A stretch of 64,000 bases of DNA, from contig NZ_CP014608.1 in the NCBI RefSeq assembly GCF_001586165.1, positions 1-64,000 of the forward strand. Direction: 5' to 3'. Under the pieces are notes generated by a model. The model saw only the letters and a list, made by a program, of their open reading frames with translations, did not search any database and was not told where the DNA came from. The position numbers and the translations under genes are program-made. Below are positions 52,211 through 60,670 of this stretch, piece by piece (within the stretch, counting starts at the first letter, position 1; each line of letters opens with the position of its first letter). The stretch comes from Obesumbacterium proteus. GTDB lineage: Bacteria > Pseudomonadota > Gammaproteobacteria > Enterobacterales > Enterobacteriaceae.

Positions 52211-53290
52211 ATGAAGAAAGTTTTAGCATTGATCCTGATCGCACCCTTGCTGATCTCTTGTTCTGGAAAGAAAAATACTCAGAACAGCGAAGCCTTTGTC
52301 AAAGATACCAATGGCTTTGACATTTTGATGGGACAGTTTGCCCATAACATTGAAAACATTTGGGGCATTAACGAGGTACTGATTGCGGGTCCAAAAGACT
52401 ACGTAAAATATACCGGTCAATACCTGACGCGTAGCCACATCAACTTTGATTCCGGCCAGATCACCATCGAGACCATCTCACCAACCGATCCCGCAGCCAG
52501 TTTAAAACAGGCGATCGTGAGTACTTTGCTGATGGGTGACGATCCGGGGTCTATCGATCTCTATTCTGATGTGAACGATATTCAGATCAGTAAAGAACCG
52601 TTCCTGTATGGGCAGGTGCTAGATAACACCGGCCAGCCGATTCGCTGGCAAGGACGTGCCAGTAACTTTGCCGACTATCTGATCCAGCATAAGCTGATGA
52701 AACGAACGTCTGGCCTGCACGTGATTTACTCCGTGACCATTCAACTGGTGCCTAACCACTTGGATAAGCGTGCGCATAAATACCTTGGCATGGTGCGCAA
52801 AGCCTCTGAAAAATATGGCGTTGATGAGTCATTGATTCTGGCTATTATGCAAACTGAATCCAGCTTTAACCCGTATGCGGTAAGCGGATCGGATGCACTC
52901 GGCCTGATGCAGGTTGTTCAGCACACGGCGGGTAAAGACGTATTCGTGCAGAAAGGGAAATGGGGTACGCCAAGCCGCAGCTATCTGTTTGATCCAGAAA
53001 ACAATATCGATACAGGTACTGCTTATCTGGCGATTTTGCAGAACAACTATTTGGGTGGTATTCAGAACCCAACCTCACGCCGCTATGCCGTTATTACCGC
53101 CTATAACGGTGGGGCCGGTAGCGTGCTGCGCGTGTTCTCCAGCGATCGTAACCGCGCGGTCAGTATAATCAACCAGCTAACGCCGGGTGATGTGTACGAA
53201 ACGCTAACCAATAAGCACCCATCGGGCGAATCTCGTCGTTATCTATACAAAGTTAACAACGCCCAGAAGAGCTATCGTCGCGGGAAATAG
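52211..53290 (+). CDS. mltC: Membrane-bound lytic murein transglycosylase C
   Basis: A 359-residue lipoprotein lytic transglycosylase. The lipobox is LLISCSG (Cys16 or so), giving outer-membrane attachment. The SLT domain begins around residue 190 with the catalytic Glu in LAIMQTESSFNPYAVSGSDA, then LGLMQVVQHTAGKDVF and YAVITAYNGGAGSVLRVFSS. It cleaves between MurNAc and GlcNAc and forms 1,6-anhydro-muropeptides. Start at 52211 (MKKVLALILIAP) is favoured over 52199 because it matches the E. coli signal. Confidence 0.93.
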   Translation: MKKVLALILIAPLLISCSGKKNTQNSEAFVKDTNGFDILMGQFAHNIENIWGINEVLIAGPKDYVKYTGQYLTRSHINFDSGQITIETISPTDPAASLKQAIVSTLLMGDDPGSIDLYSDVNDIQISKEPFLYGQVLDNTGQPIRWQGRASNFADYLIQHKLMKRTSGLHVIYSVTIQLVPNHLDKRAHKYLGMVRKASEKYGVDESLILAIMQTESSFNPYAVSGSDALGLMQVVQHTAGKDVFVQKGKWGTPSRSYLFDPENNIDTGTAYLAILQNNYLGGIQNPTSRRYAVITAYNGGAGSVLRVFSSDRNRAVSIINQLTPGDVYETLTNKHPSGESRRYLYKVNNAQKSYRRGK

Positions 53291-53302
53291 GTTTTGCATT
53301 AA

Positions 53303-53405
53303 CCCTATCCAGCCTCCCCCTTCGCAGGGGGAGGTTCCGACCGAGTTTTCTATTGAGCGCCGAACGGTGACCTTTCCTGCTTAGGAGAGGTTAGGGTGAA
53401 ATGTG
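53303..53405. repeat. Palindromic intergenic repeat after mltC
   Basis: CCAGCCTCCCCCTTCGCAGG followed by GGGAGG is a hairpin of the same family as at 32588 and 42541; the second half, CCTTTCCTGCTTAGGAGAGG, is a degenerate matching arm. It may terminate mltC. Confidence 0.75.
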
Positions 53406-53425
53406 GGAAATGCTATAACTGGAAA

Positions 53426-53887
53426 TTAATCATGATGATGGTGGTGATGCCCTTCCCCATCTTCATGCTGATGTTCATACTCTTCACCCGGCACAACCAG
53501 CAGTTTGCCGTAGCGGACGCCTCGTTCAGCAATCACCTTCTCGGCTAACCCTTTCACTTTACCCGTCGCACCTTTCAGCAAGGAAACCTCGAGGCAACTC
53601 CCGTGATCGAGATGCACATGCAGGCTTGCAAGGGAGAGATCGTGGTGATCGTGGAAGCTTTTCGTCAGGCGCTTAGAAAGCTCACGCGCTTCATGATCGT
53701 AAACGTAAAACAGCGCAGCCACACAGTTGCTGGTTTCATCATTCGACGTTGGCGTTGCCGTGGCTTGCAGCCCTGCCCGAGCCAAATCACGGATTGCCTC
53801 TGAGCGGTTTTGGTAATTACGTTCTTTGATGATGGCATCAATTTCTGCCATCAAATCGTCGTCCAATGAAAGAGTGACTCGTTGCAT
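53426..53887 (-). CDS. nikR: Nickel-responsive regulator NikR with a histidine-rich C-terminal tail
   Basis: A 153-residue NikR, 20 residues longer than E. coli NikR. The N-terminal ribbon-helix-helix MQRVTLSLDDDLMAEIDAII is followed by a hinge and the ACT-like metal domain, with nickel ligands HDHHDLSLASLHVHLDHGSC (two His of HVH and Cys). The tail ends in EYEHQHEDGEGHHHHHHD, so the genome itself codes for a run of six His. NikR represses nickel uptake genes. No nikABCDE genes lie nearby, so it is an orphan regulator here. Confidence 0.9.
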   Translation of the reverse strand: MQRVTLSLDDDLMAEIDAIIKERNYQNRSEAIRDLARAGLQATATPTSNDETSNCVAALFYVYDHEARELSKRLTKSFHDHHDLSLASLHVHLDHGSCLEVSLLKGATGKVKGLAEKVIAERGVRYGKLLVVPGEEYEHQHEDGEGHHHHHHD

Positions 53888-53963
53888 AAAGTTAATTCCT
53901 GAAGCGGCATGATTCTTCAGAGTATGACATTGTTCCTATGCTGAAAAAAACGACCTCGGTCAG

Positions 53964-54632
53964 CTAATCCATCAACTCCATTGGGCCACCTTTCTCTAAC
54001 GCAAGAAGATAGGCGGGTCTGGCATGCAAACGCTTCAATAAGCCACGCGCATGAGGGGCTTTATCTAAACCAGTGCGGATATTCATCGCCTCGAGCGGAA
54101 AACTCATCTGTATATCAGCCAGACTAAAATGATCCCCCGCAAACCAGTTATTTTTACTCAGATGATTTTCAATAAAACGAAGATGCGTCGCCAGCTGCTG
54201 ATCGAGATAACCGCGCTGCACGCCTTTGCCGAGCAGGCTTCCAATTGGGCGAATCAGCCACGGAACCGGCGCTTTGCCCAAACGATTAAAAATCAGCTTC
54301 ATCACCAATAACGGCATTAGCGATCCTTCGGCATAGTGCAGCCAATAGCGATATTGCATGCGCTCTGGTTTTTCTTGTGGCTTTAGCAGCGCCGAATGGT
54401 CGTAGGTATCTTGTAGATATTCAAGAATGGCGGCTGATTCCGCAATGGTCCACTCTCCATCAGTCAGAACCGGAGCCTTGCCCAGCGGGTGAATTTTCTT
54501 CAGCGATTCAGGCGCCAGCATGGTCACGGGATCGCGTTGGTATTGCTCAATCTGATAGGGCAACCCAAGCTCCTCTAGGGTCCAAAGCACACGGTGGGAA
54601 CGCGAATTGTTAAGATGGTGAACCGTAATCAT
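53964..54632 (-). CDS. Glutathione S-transferase family protein
   Basis: A 222-residue soluble GST. The N-terminal thioredoxin-like domain, MITVHHLNNSRSHRVLWTLE, has the active Ser/Asn near residues 8-12 and the cis-Pro glutathione-binding motif GKAPVLTDGEWTIAESAAIL. The C-terminal helical domain contains HFSLADIQMSFPLEAM, the N-capping motif of GSTs. It could be of the Nu or Theta-like group; the substrate is not predictable. It stands between nikR and the potE terminator. Confidence 0.85.
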   Translation of the reverse strand: MITVHHLNNSRSHRVLWTLEELGLPYQIEQYQRDPVTMLAPESLKKIHPLGKAPVLTDGEWTIAESAAILEYLQDTYDHSALLKPQEKPERMQYRYWLHYAEGSLMPLLVMKLIFNRLGKAPVPWLIRPIGSLLGKGVQRGYLDQQLATHLRFIENHLSKNNWFAGDHFSLADIQMSFPLEAMNIRTGLDKAPHARGLLKRLHARPAYLLALEKGGPMELMD

Positions 54633-54716
54633 TGGCTAACTCCGCTGGCTGATGTTTTCTAACTATAGACAGCAGTGACAAAATCACACAGAAGATTACG
54701 TGCATGAGAAAAAACA

Positions 54717-54741
54717 AAGAGAGCCGCTGATGGGCTCTCTT
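54717..54741 (-). terminator. Terminator of speF-potE
   Basis: AAGAGAGCC (54717-54725) and GGCTCTCTT (54733-54741) pair perfectly; on the minus strand a T-run follows (TTTGTTTTTT). Confidence 0.85.
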
Positions 54742-54786
54742 CATGGGGTAAAACAAGTGCTTAATAAGCTTGATTAAAAGTCGCTA

Positions 54787-56109
54787 TTAAACATTTTTGT
54801 CCTGAATTTCAAAACGTGGAGAAATCAGACCGTATAGCGTCCATCCCAAGAAGGTCACAATCGCACCGTACATCATGGCTTCTTCGCCAGATGAATAAAG
54901 CGCGTAGAAGCTATACATAGCACCGATAAACGCGATGATATTCGCCATACGCGCCTTGCTAGGATTAACCTTCGCCACTTTCTGGATAATAACCAACGCC
55001 GCCATTGAAAGGATGTACGGAATAATGTTGGTCACCACCGCCAAGTTAACCAGCACGTTAAACTGCTTATTCAGTGATGGGCTAATAGTCATTAAAGACA
55101 GCACGGTTTGGATGATCACGATAACGATCATGCCTTTTACCGGGGCTTCAACTTTGGTCAATTTAGAGAAAACTTTAGGGAAATAGCCTTCATCCGCAGA
55201 GGATTTAAATACCTGCGCGATGGTGAACTGCCAACCCAGCAATGAACCTACGCAGGACATAATCATCAGAGCCATGATGATTTTACCCACGCCCGGCGTG
55301 AACATTTGGGCAAACGCTAAACCAAACGGCGCGGTTGAGTTAGCCAAATCCATGTTTGGCACAATACCGGCAATCACGTTAGTAGAAACAATATAGATAA
55401 CCGCTGCGCCCAATGTACCGCCTAATACGGCAATAGGAACGTTACGTTCTGGGTTATCAACAACGTCGGTATTCGCACAGGCTGATTCTAAGCCCAAGAA
55501 TGCCCACAACGTCATGGCAATAGAAGAACCGACGGCCTCAAATACAGGTAAATGATGTGGGTTCCATGATTGTACGTACATGGTTGGACTAAACCAGAAC
55601 CAACCAATAACGGAAATCCCAACAACAGGAATGATGACACCCCAAACGGTCACGCCGCTGATACGGCCAGTGATGCGTGCGCCACCGAAGTTGGCGATAG
55701 TCGCCAGCCACAGCACGCCGATAGTGGCGATACAAATTCCCAGTGGCGTTAGGTTGGCTCCCATTAACTCAGTACCGTAACCTACAGCCGAAATGGCGAT
55801 TGCCACGTTAGCAATCAGCAAAGATACACCGTAGGTGTAGTTCGCCATAAAGTTACCGGATTTGCCGAAAGCATATTCTGCATATCCGCCCATACCGCCT
55901 GATTTACGGCTAAACATCCCACACTTAGCAAACGCATAGGCCAAGGCCATCGACCCTAACGCTGTCACCAGCCATGAAACGATGGAAAGCGTACCCACTT
56001 CCGCTAATTTGGTCGGCAACATGATGATCCCTGACCCCATCATGTTAACCGCTGTCAAAATTGTGAGCTGAACGACGCCCATTTTGTTACTGCTTTTAGA
56101 CGTACTCAT
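54787..56109 (-). CDS. potE: Putrescine-ornithine antiporter
   Basis: A 440-residue APC-superfamily transporter with 12 spans. The start MSTSKSSNKMGVVQLTILTA lies after an AGAGAG sequence; a TTG start six bases upstream is also open. Conserved residues are GSGIIMLPTKLAEVGT, AFLGLESACANTDVV (Glu207-equivalent) and YSFYALYSSGEEAMMYGAIV. PotE exchanges putrescine for ornithine, giving acid resistance and putrescine export. It is co-transcribed behind speF, 118 bp away, in the typical order. Confidence 0.94.
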   Translation of the reverse strand: MSTSKSSNKMGVVQLTILTAVNMMGSGIIMLPTKLAEVGTLSIVSWLVTALGSMALAYAFAKCGMFSRKSGGMGGYAEYAFGKSGNFMANYTYGVSLLIANVAIAISAVGYGTELMGANLTPLGICIATIGVLWLATIANFGGARITGRISGVTVWGVIIPVVGISVIGWFWFSPTMYVQSWNPHHLPVFEAVGSSIAMTLWAFLGLESACANTDVVDNPERNVPIAVLGGTLGAAVIYIVSTNVIAGIVPNMDLANSTAPFGLAFAQMFTPGVGKIIMALMIMSCVGSLLGWQFTIAQVFKSSADEGYFPKVFSKLTKVEAPVKGMIVIVIIQTVLSLMTISPSLNKQFNVLVNLAVVTNIIPYILSMAALVIIQKVAKVNPSKARMANIIAFIGAMYSFYALYSSGEEAMMYGAIVTFLGWTLYGLISPRFEIQDKNV

Positions 56110-56227
56110 AAACAATCTCTCTTATGAAATCTATTGGCGGAGAGCTGGAAACGTCGCAGCTCCCCGCTGTTTCTTTTATCGGAAAATCAGTTTCGGCCAG
56201 TACCCCTGCCGAGAAACGATTTCTAAT

Positions 56228-58390
56228 TTATTGTTTAATAACATAACCATAAGCACGTTTACGTCCATCCTCGTCCTGTTGGATATAGACACCCTGTAAT
56301 TCAGGTGCAAACCCTGGCAGCAGGTTAATGCCCTCTTCCAATGCCAAGAAGTAACGCTGTACAGAACCACCCCAGATTTCACCTGGGACGACGCACAGAA
56401 CACCTGGAGGATAAGGAAGTGCACCTTCAGCGGCGATGCGGCCTTCAACCTGATTCAGCGCAACCAGTTCAACGTTGCCACGGACAAACTCGATATTCGC
56501 CTGCTGTGGATTCATCACCACTTTCGGGAAGTGAGCTTTGCGGAACATCTCTTTTTGCAGCTGTTTCACGTTATGGCTGACGTACAGGTCATGCATTTCC
56601 TGACACAGCTGACGGATGGTGTAACCCTGATAACGTTCTTCGTAGTTTTTGTAGATGGATGGCAGCACTTCCGACAGCGGCGCATCTTCTTCTAACAGGC
56701 GTTCAAAGCGAGCGATTTGTGCAACAAGGTGCTGCATCTTCGCCATATCTTCCGCAGGCGTCATCAGGAACAGGATTGAGTTCAGGTCACATTTTTCTGG
56801 AACAATGCCATTCTCACGCAGGAAGTTGGCAAGGATAGTGGCTGGAACACCAAACTTATCGTATTCACCGGTCTGCACGTTGATACCCGGCGTGGTCAGC
56901 ATCAGTTTGCATGGGTCTACAAAGTATTGATGCTCAGCGTAGCCTTCAAATGAGTGCCAACGTTCACCTGGGATGAAGTCGAAGAAGCGCAGATCGTTAG
57001 CCATTTCTTCGGTATCAAAATCTTCCCATTTACGACCATCGATGGTTGCTGGAACGAACGGACGAATATGTTTGCAGAGTTTTAACAGGAGCTTACGTGT
57101 TTCGATACCGACTTTAACGCAGTCCATCCACATGCGTTTTCCGCTTTCACCTTCATGCATCTTGGCGTTCACATCAAGCGCAGCAAACAATGGATAGAAT
57201 GGGCTGGTTGACGCATGCATCATGAAAGCATTGTTCATGCGTTTATGATTTACATAGCGATCTTGGCCTTTGATATGTTTATCTTTTTTGTGGATCTGTG
57301 AGGTCTGAGAGAAACCAGCCTGTTGTTTATGAACGGACTGAGTTACCAAAATACCAGGATCGTTTTCATTCAGTTCTAACAGCAGAGGAGAGCAATCATT
57401 CATCATTGGAATGAACTGTTCGTAGCCTACCCATGCAGAGTCAAACAGGATGTAGTCACACAGATGACCAATTTTATCAACGACTTGGCGGGCGTTATAG
57501 ATAGTACCGTCGTAGGTACCTAACTGAATAACCGCAAGGCGGAATGGACGTTTTTCTGCAGAGCGCTCTGGAGCCACTTCACGCACTAAATCACGCAGAT
57601 ATTTCTCTTCAAAACAGTGGGAATCAATACCACCGATAAAGCCAAACGGGTTACGCGCAGTTTCCAAATATACCGGTGTTGCACCCGCCTGAATTAACGC
57701 ACCATGGTGGTTAGATTTATGGTTGTTACGGTCAAATAGCACCAAATCGCCCGGAGCCAACATCGCATTCAGCACGACTTTGTTTGAAGAAGAAGTCCCG
57801 TTCAATACGAAGTAAGTTTTATCAGCGTTAAAGACTTTGGCCGCATGCATCTGCGCGGTGCAAGGAGCGCCTTCATGGATAAGCAAGTCACCCATTGATA
57901 CGTCAGCGTTACACAGGTCAGAACGGAATAATGTTTCGCCAAAGTAATCAAAGAACTGGCGACCGGCAGGATGGCGGCGGAAGAACTGACCACCTTGATG
58001 CCCTGGGCAGTCAAATGCAGCGTTACCCTGCTGCACATATTCAACGAGGCTACCAAAGAAAGGAGGCAAAACCTCTTTCTCATATTTAACCGCAGCGGCT
58101 TCCAGTTGTTTGCCGTAGAAATCAACGTTGCCATCACACAGCTCAAACACGCCAGTCACGCGTGGCAGCACTTCTGCTGGCAATTCTTCTTCGCAGCAAA
58201 CGGCAACAAAAACAGGAATACCGAAACCAGTTTGTTCAATCGTATCCAGCATGCCTGAAACCGCATCTTCAACGGAAATAACGGCAGCGGAAACGTCAGT
58301 AAAGTTAGTATTATTAATATCTACAGTTTCGCGTTCAGTACTAAAGCATTCAGAGGTGTTGTTATTAACTGCTATTTTTAGTTTTTCCAT
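56228..58390 (-). CDS. speF: Ornithine decarboxylase, inducible type
   Basis: A 720-residue PLP-dependent ODC. The N-terminal wing domain starts MEKLKIAVNNNTSECFSTER. The core contains NGTSSSNKVVLNAMLAPGDL, LFDSAWVGYEQFIPMMNDCS and the PLP lysine in TQSVHKQQAGFSQTSQIHKK. The enzyme makes putrescine from ornithine. Its N-terminus is closer to SpeF than SpeC of E. coli, though its place next to tRNA-Phe is where E. coli has speC; the speFL leader and potE downstream fix the identity as the inducible, acid-response enzyme. Confidence 0.94.
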   Translation of the reverse strand: MEKLKIAVNNNTSECFSTERETVDINNTNFTDVSAAVISVEDAVSGMLDTIEQTGFGIPVFVAVCCEEELPAEVLPRVTGVFELCDGNVDFYGKQLEAAAVKYEKEVLPPFFGSLVEYVQQGNAAFDCPGHQGGQFFRRHPAGRQFFDYFGETLFRSDLCNADVSMGDLLIHEGAPCTAQMHAAKVFNADKTYFVLNGTSSSNKVVLNAMLAPGDLVLFDRNNHKSNHHGALIQAGATPVYLETARNPFGFIGGIDSHCFEEKYLRDLVREVAPERSAEKRPFRLAVIQLGTYDGTIYNARQVVDKIGHLCDYILFDSAWVGYEQFIPMMNDCSPLLLELNENDPGILVTQSVHKQQAGFSQTSQIHKKDKHIKGQDRYVNHKRMNNAFMMHASTSPFYPLFAALDVNAKMHEGESGKRMWMDCVKVGIETRKLLLKLCKHIRPFVPATIDGRKWEDFDTEEMANDLRFFDFIPGERWHSFEGYAEHQYFVDPCKLMLTTPGINVQTGEYDKFGVPATILANFLRENGIVPEKCDLNSILFLMTPAEDMAKMQHLVAQIARFERLLEEDAPLSEVLPSIYKNYEERYQGYTIRQLCQEMHDLYVSHNVKQLQKEMFRKAHFPKVVMNPQQANIEFVRGNVELVALNQVEGRIAAEGALPYPPGVLCVVPGEIWGGSVQRYFLALEEGINLLPGFAPELQGVYIQQDEDGRKRAYGYVIKQ

Positions 58391-58716
58391 TTTATTTATG
58401 GTCTCTTATTTTATTAATAGTCATTAATTTAGGGTAAAGCATAGCCGTCAGATATTCCCCTTAGGGATCCGAAGCGTAATTATTTTTTAAAGGCAATATT
58501 ACCCTGCAATAATTCAGGTTACTGAATTACTGGAATAGGTAGATAAATGCCAGGTGGCTAAGCCACCAGATTGGCGCATGAGTTTATTGGGATAGTCAAA
58601 ATCTGCTTACCGAATTATGGATAAAACTAGATTATTCAGATAGATACTAGATTTACCAACGAATGAGATCGGGCAAGCATGACGATCCGCAACAACGGAC
58701 GCCGTAGGAGGGGGGA
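58391..58716 (-). promoter_or_regulatory. Leader RNA between speFL and speF
   Basis: About 325 nt of untranslated RNA with two clear stems: AATTCAG/CTGAATT (58511-58528) and GGTGGC/GCCACC (58553-58567). In E. coli, ribosome stalling on speFL prevents Rho-dependent termination in this region. The exact fold here is untested. Confidence 0.6.
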
Positions 58717-58821
58717 TTATTTAGAGTTGAAAAGGTGAAAGTCAAAGCAGCTACGATGGGCCATCATCATCAGATGAGTGACGCGTCGGATATGCGGCAT
58801 AGCTTTATTGTTATTTTCCAT
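58717..58821 (-). CDS. speFL: SpeFL ornithine-sensing arrest peptide
   Basis: A 34-codon ORF upstream of speF, starting MENNNKAMPHIRRVTHLMMM and closing AHRSCFDFHLFNSK. It has the same length as the E. coli leader peptide, whose PHIRR core and AHR-S-FDFH-FN end are conserved here. In E. coli, ornithine binds the nascent chain in the ribosome exit tunnel and stalls termination, permitting speF-potE transcription. The start codon follows AGAGGAAATAGGAA. It is missed by gene finders because of its size. Confidence 0.92.
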   Translation of the reverse strand: MENNNKAMPHIRRVTHLMMMAHRSCFDFHLFNSK

Positions 58822-58880
58822 TTCCTATTTCCTCTTTATGTGGAAACCGAGGACATTGTAACCCGTGCGATTATGTAAAC

Positions 58881-58896
58881 CGTGATATTTATCACA
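58881..58896. promoter_or_regulatory. CRP-type site upstream of speFL
   Basis: CGTGATATTTATCACA differs from TGTGA-N6-TCACA only at the first base. A TACAAT -10-like hexamer lies nearer to speFL on the minus strand, near 58856, which would place the site close to the -40 position of the promoter (class II). Confidence 0.6.
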
Positions 58897-59299
58897 TTTA
58901 CGAGGTATATAATAAATAAAAAAATACTATTGTCCAGCCTTGAATGCATATTTAAGCACCAGTAATAGTTAGTAATATGTAACGAATTCCTTTTATCTGT
59001 ATTATTAAAATAAATCCTATCATTAAAGGAATTCGGCAACCTTGAATTTTTTGGCTGATACAAATAATGCGGTTTTATTATTTATTGATGCGTATTTGTA
59101 AACAAAATGTTTTACCTTTGGCTGCGCTATGACGCCTCATATGATTTTTTAACTGATAAAAATGCTTAAAAATTCATCTAACAAATTAACACCACTGACT
59201 ATATAATTTTGAACCATGGTTTTTATCTCTCAGGACCTGCATCTCATCACGAGCAATGCGTCTTTATTGAGCGCTTAAACCATGAAAGTGATAAATTTA
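58897..59299. other. Intergenic between speFL promoter and tRNA-Phe
   Basis: AT-rich, no gene supported. A 75-codon minus-strand frame at 58836-59063 overlaps the speFL promoter and has no ribosome-binding site. Confidence 0.45.
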
Positions 59300-59328
59300 T
59301 TGACGCGGCGCCGCTGATACGGTTTAAT
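59300..59328 (+). promoter_or_regulatory. tRNA-Phe promoter
   Basis: TTGACG (59300-59305) and TTTAAT (59323-59328) with exactly 17 bp between, followed by GCGCCCC (59329-59335), the G/C-rich discriminator of stable-RNA promoters that are under stringent control. Confidence 0.85.
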
Positions 59329-59338
59329 GCGCCCCGTT

Positions 59339-59414
59339 GCCCGGATAGCTCAGTCGGTAGAGCAGGGGATTGAAAATCCCTGTGTCCTTGGTTCGATTCC
59401 GAGTCCGGGCACCA
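59339..59414 (+). tRNA. pheV: tRNA-Phe (GAA)
   Basis: 76 nt with encoded CCA. Acceptor GCCCGGA pairs with TCCGGGC; D-loop AGCTCAGTCGGTAGAGC; anticodon loop GATTGAAAATC with GAA at 59372-59374; T-arm GGTTCGATTCC. It is next to ornithine decarboxylase as pheV is in E. coli. Its 3' half (59392-59414) is the likely integration target of the element to the right, and the same sequence, minus one base, occurs at 16739-16760. Confidence 0.97.
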
Positions 59415-59428
59415 TCTTCAGAGCCTGT

Positions 59429-59454
59429 CCGTTAAGGGTTGAGATCCTTAACGG
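59429..59454. terminator. Hairpin downstream of tRNA-Phe
   Basis: CCGTTAAGG (59429-59437) and CCTTAACGG (59446-59454) are perfect reverse complements 14 bp after the tRNA. No T-run follows, so termination here would be weak. Confidence 0.5.
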
Positions 59455-59533
59455 GCATGACATAAGTACCCGAAACAGCTTCATGTGATAAATACGCTTA
59501 TCGCATCGATTGTTGAACATTCGGGACTAAGAA

Positions 59534-59565
59534 GCCGGAGAGTGTTCGTCGCACTCTCTGGCTTT
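59534..59565 (+). terminator. Second hairpin before the integrase
   Basis: GCCGGAGAGTG (59534-59544) and CACTCTCTGGC (59552-59562) pair with one G-T wobble, followed by TTTCTC. Confidence 0.6.
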
Positions 59566-59679
59566 CTCACGTCCTTCCGATAAGAATTTTGACAGTATCC
59601 CACCGGTAGTGTCAATCTTATGTAAAGAAAAGCTTCATTTTTTTGCTTTCAGTCACTTAGATTTCACTTTAGATTAATC

Positions 59680-60636
59680 CTAGCGACCAAAAACCTCCTC
59701 TAACGCTATACGTAAACTGTCCATGTTGCCTTCAACGTACTCCAGTGTGACAGCAACACTTGAGTGCCCTAACAGTGTTTGAACAACTTTCAGATTACGA
59801 TCAGGGGATTTCATCATGTCGGTAGCAATGGTATGCCTAAACCTATGTGGCGTAATAACACACTGGCACTCAGTTGAAAGTCGGCGGAAGAAGCCACGCA
59901 GGGGTTGATAAGCCATCACGTCTGTTAAGATATTTTTTCGCCCATCAAACCTGCTCGCATTAAATAACATATCGCCATGTGCTGCTCCGCGCTCAACCGC
60001 AGCCAGCATCAATCGTTCAAGCCTTGGTCGTAATAATCGCGTAATCGGAACCCGGTGTTCTCTGTGATTTTTTGAAGCTTCAGGACGCAAATTTATCCAT
60101 CCCCCTTCTAAGTGAACATCTTCCAGGCGGATGTTGAGTAGCTGATTCTGCCTCATACCGGTATAACGGAGCGTATCTACCACGCTGAGCCAGAACCATG
60201 CCGGTCGCAGAGCCGAGCGTGATTTTTCAATTATCCCCAAACTTTCCTCTTTTTCTCTCGCTTCGAGTAATAAATATATTTTTTTAATCTCTGACTCGGT
60301 GAGCGTTTTTTTCCTTTTGATATCTGGTCTGGCAATCACACCATTGAAGGGATTATCTTTTAGAGTAACGAATTTTTGCTGCAGTGCATGATTATAAATT
60401 GCACGCATATGAGCAACTTTATTATTCCAAGTTATTGATGATAGTCCCTGCTCACTTAAAACATGCCGACGCCAGTTTAAAACTGTTAGTCTATCAACCT
60501 GACCTGGGAAAACGTTATCTCCAATATAACGTCGGAATGAATTGATAACTTTTCTATAACTCCACTCAGTGGCTGGCCTCAATGTCTTACTAAAAAAGTA
60601 GTCCTTAAGGATATCGTCATAACTAATTAATTCCAT
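59680..60636 (-). CDS. int: Tyrosine recombinase (integrase)
   Basis: A 318-residue phage-type integrase from ATG 60636 (MELISYDDILKDYFF, behind GGGAGAGGAAG; a start at 60657 adds seven residues). The N-terminal SAM-like core-binding domain is at about residues 5-90, the catalytic domain after about 105. The catalytic residues are Arg in RYTGMRQNQLLNIRL, His-x-x-Arg in TPHRFRHTIATDMM, His in LLGHSSVAVTLEYV and its Tyr. It lies 265 bp from tRNA-Phe, transcribed towards it, and marks the left end of a second island. It resembles integrases of SPI-7/PAPI-like elements, but the match cannot be verified. Confidence 0.92.
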   Translation of the reverse strand: MELISYDDILKDYFFSKTLRPATEWSYRKVINSFRRYIGDNVFPGQVDRLTVLNWRRHVLSEQGLSSITWNNKVAHMRAIYNHALQQKFVTLKDNPFNGVIARPDIKRKKTLTESEIKKIYLLLEAREKEESLGIIEKSRSALRPAWFWLSVVDTLRYTGMRQNQLLNIRLEDVHLEGGWINLRPEASKNHREHRVPITRLLRPRLERLMLAAVERGAAHGDMLFNASRFDGRKNILTDVMAYQPLRGFFRRLSTECQCVITPHRFRHTIATDMMKSPDRNLKVVQTLLGHSSVAVTLEYVEGNMDSLRIALEEVFGR

Positions 60637-60670
60637 CTTCCTCTCCCTATACATCAATTAAATGCTTTAA

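Noticed and set aside
58836..59063. 75-codon minus-strand frame upstream of speFL
   Set aside because: It spans the speFL promoter and CRP site, has no ribosome-binding site, and is rich in codons expected from random AT-rich DNA.
16739..59414. The two tRNA-Phe-like repeats as attL and attR of a single 42-kb element
   Set aside because: The DNA between them is chromosomal metabolism (fuc, trmB, mutY, speF), and the integrase lies outside, to the right of the intact tRNA; the left repeat ends the P4-like island instead.
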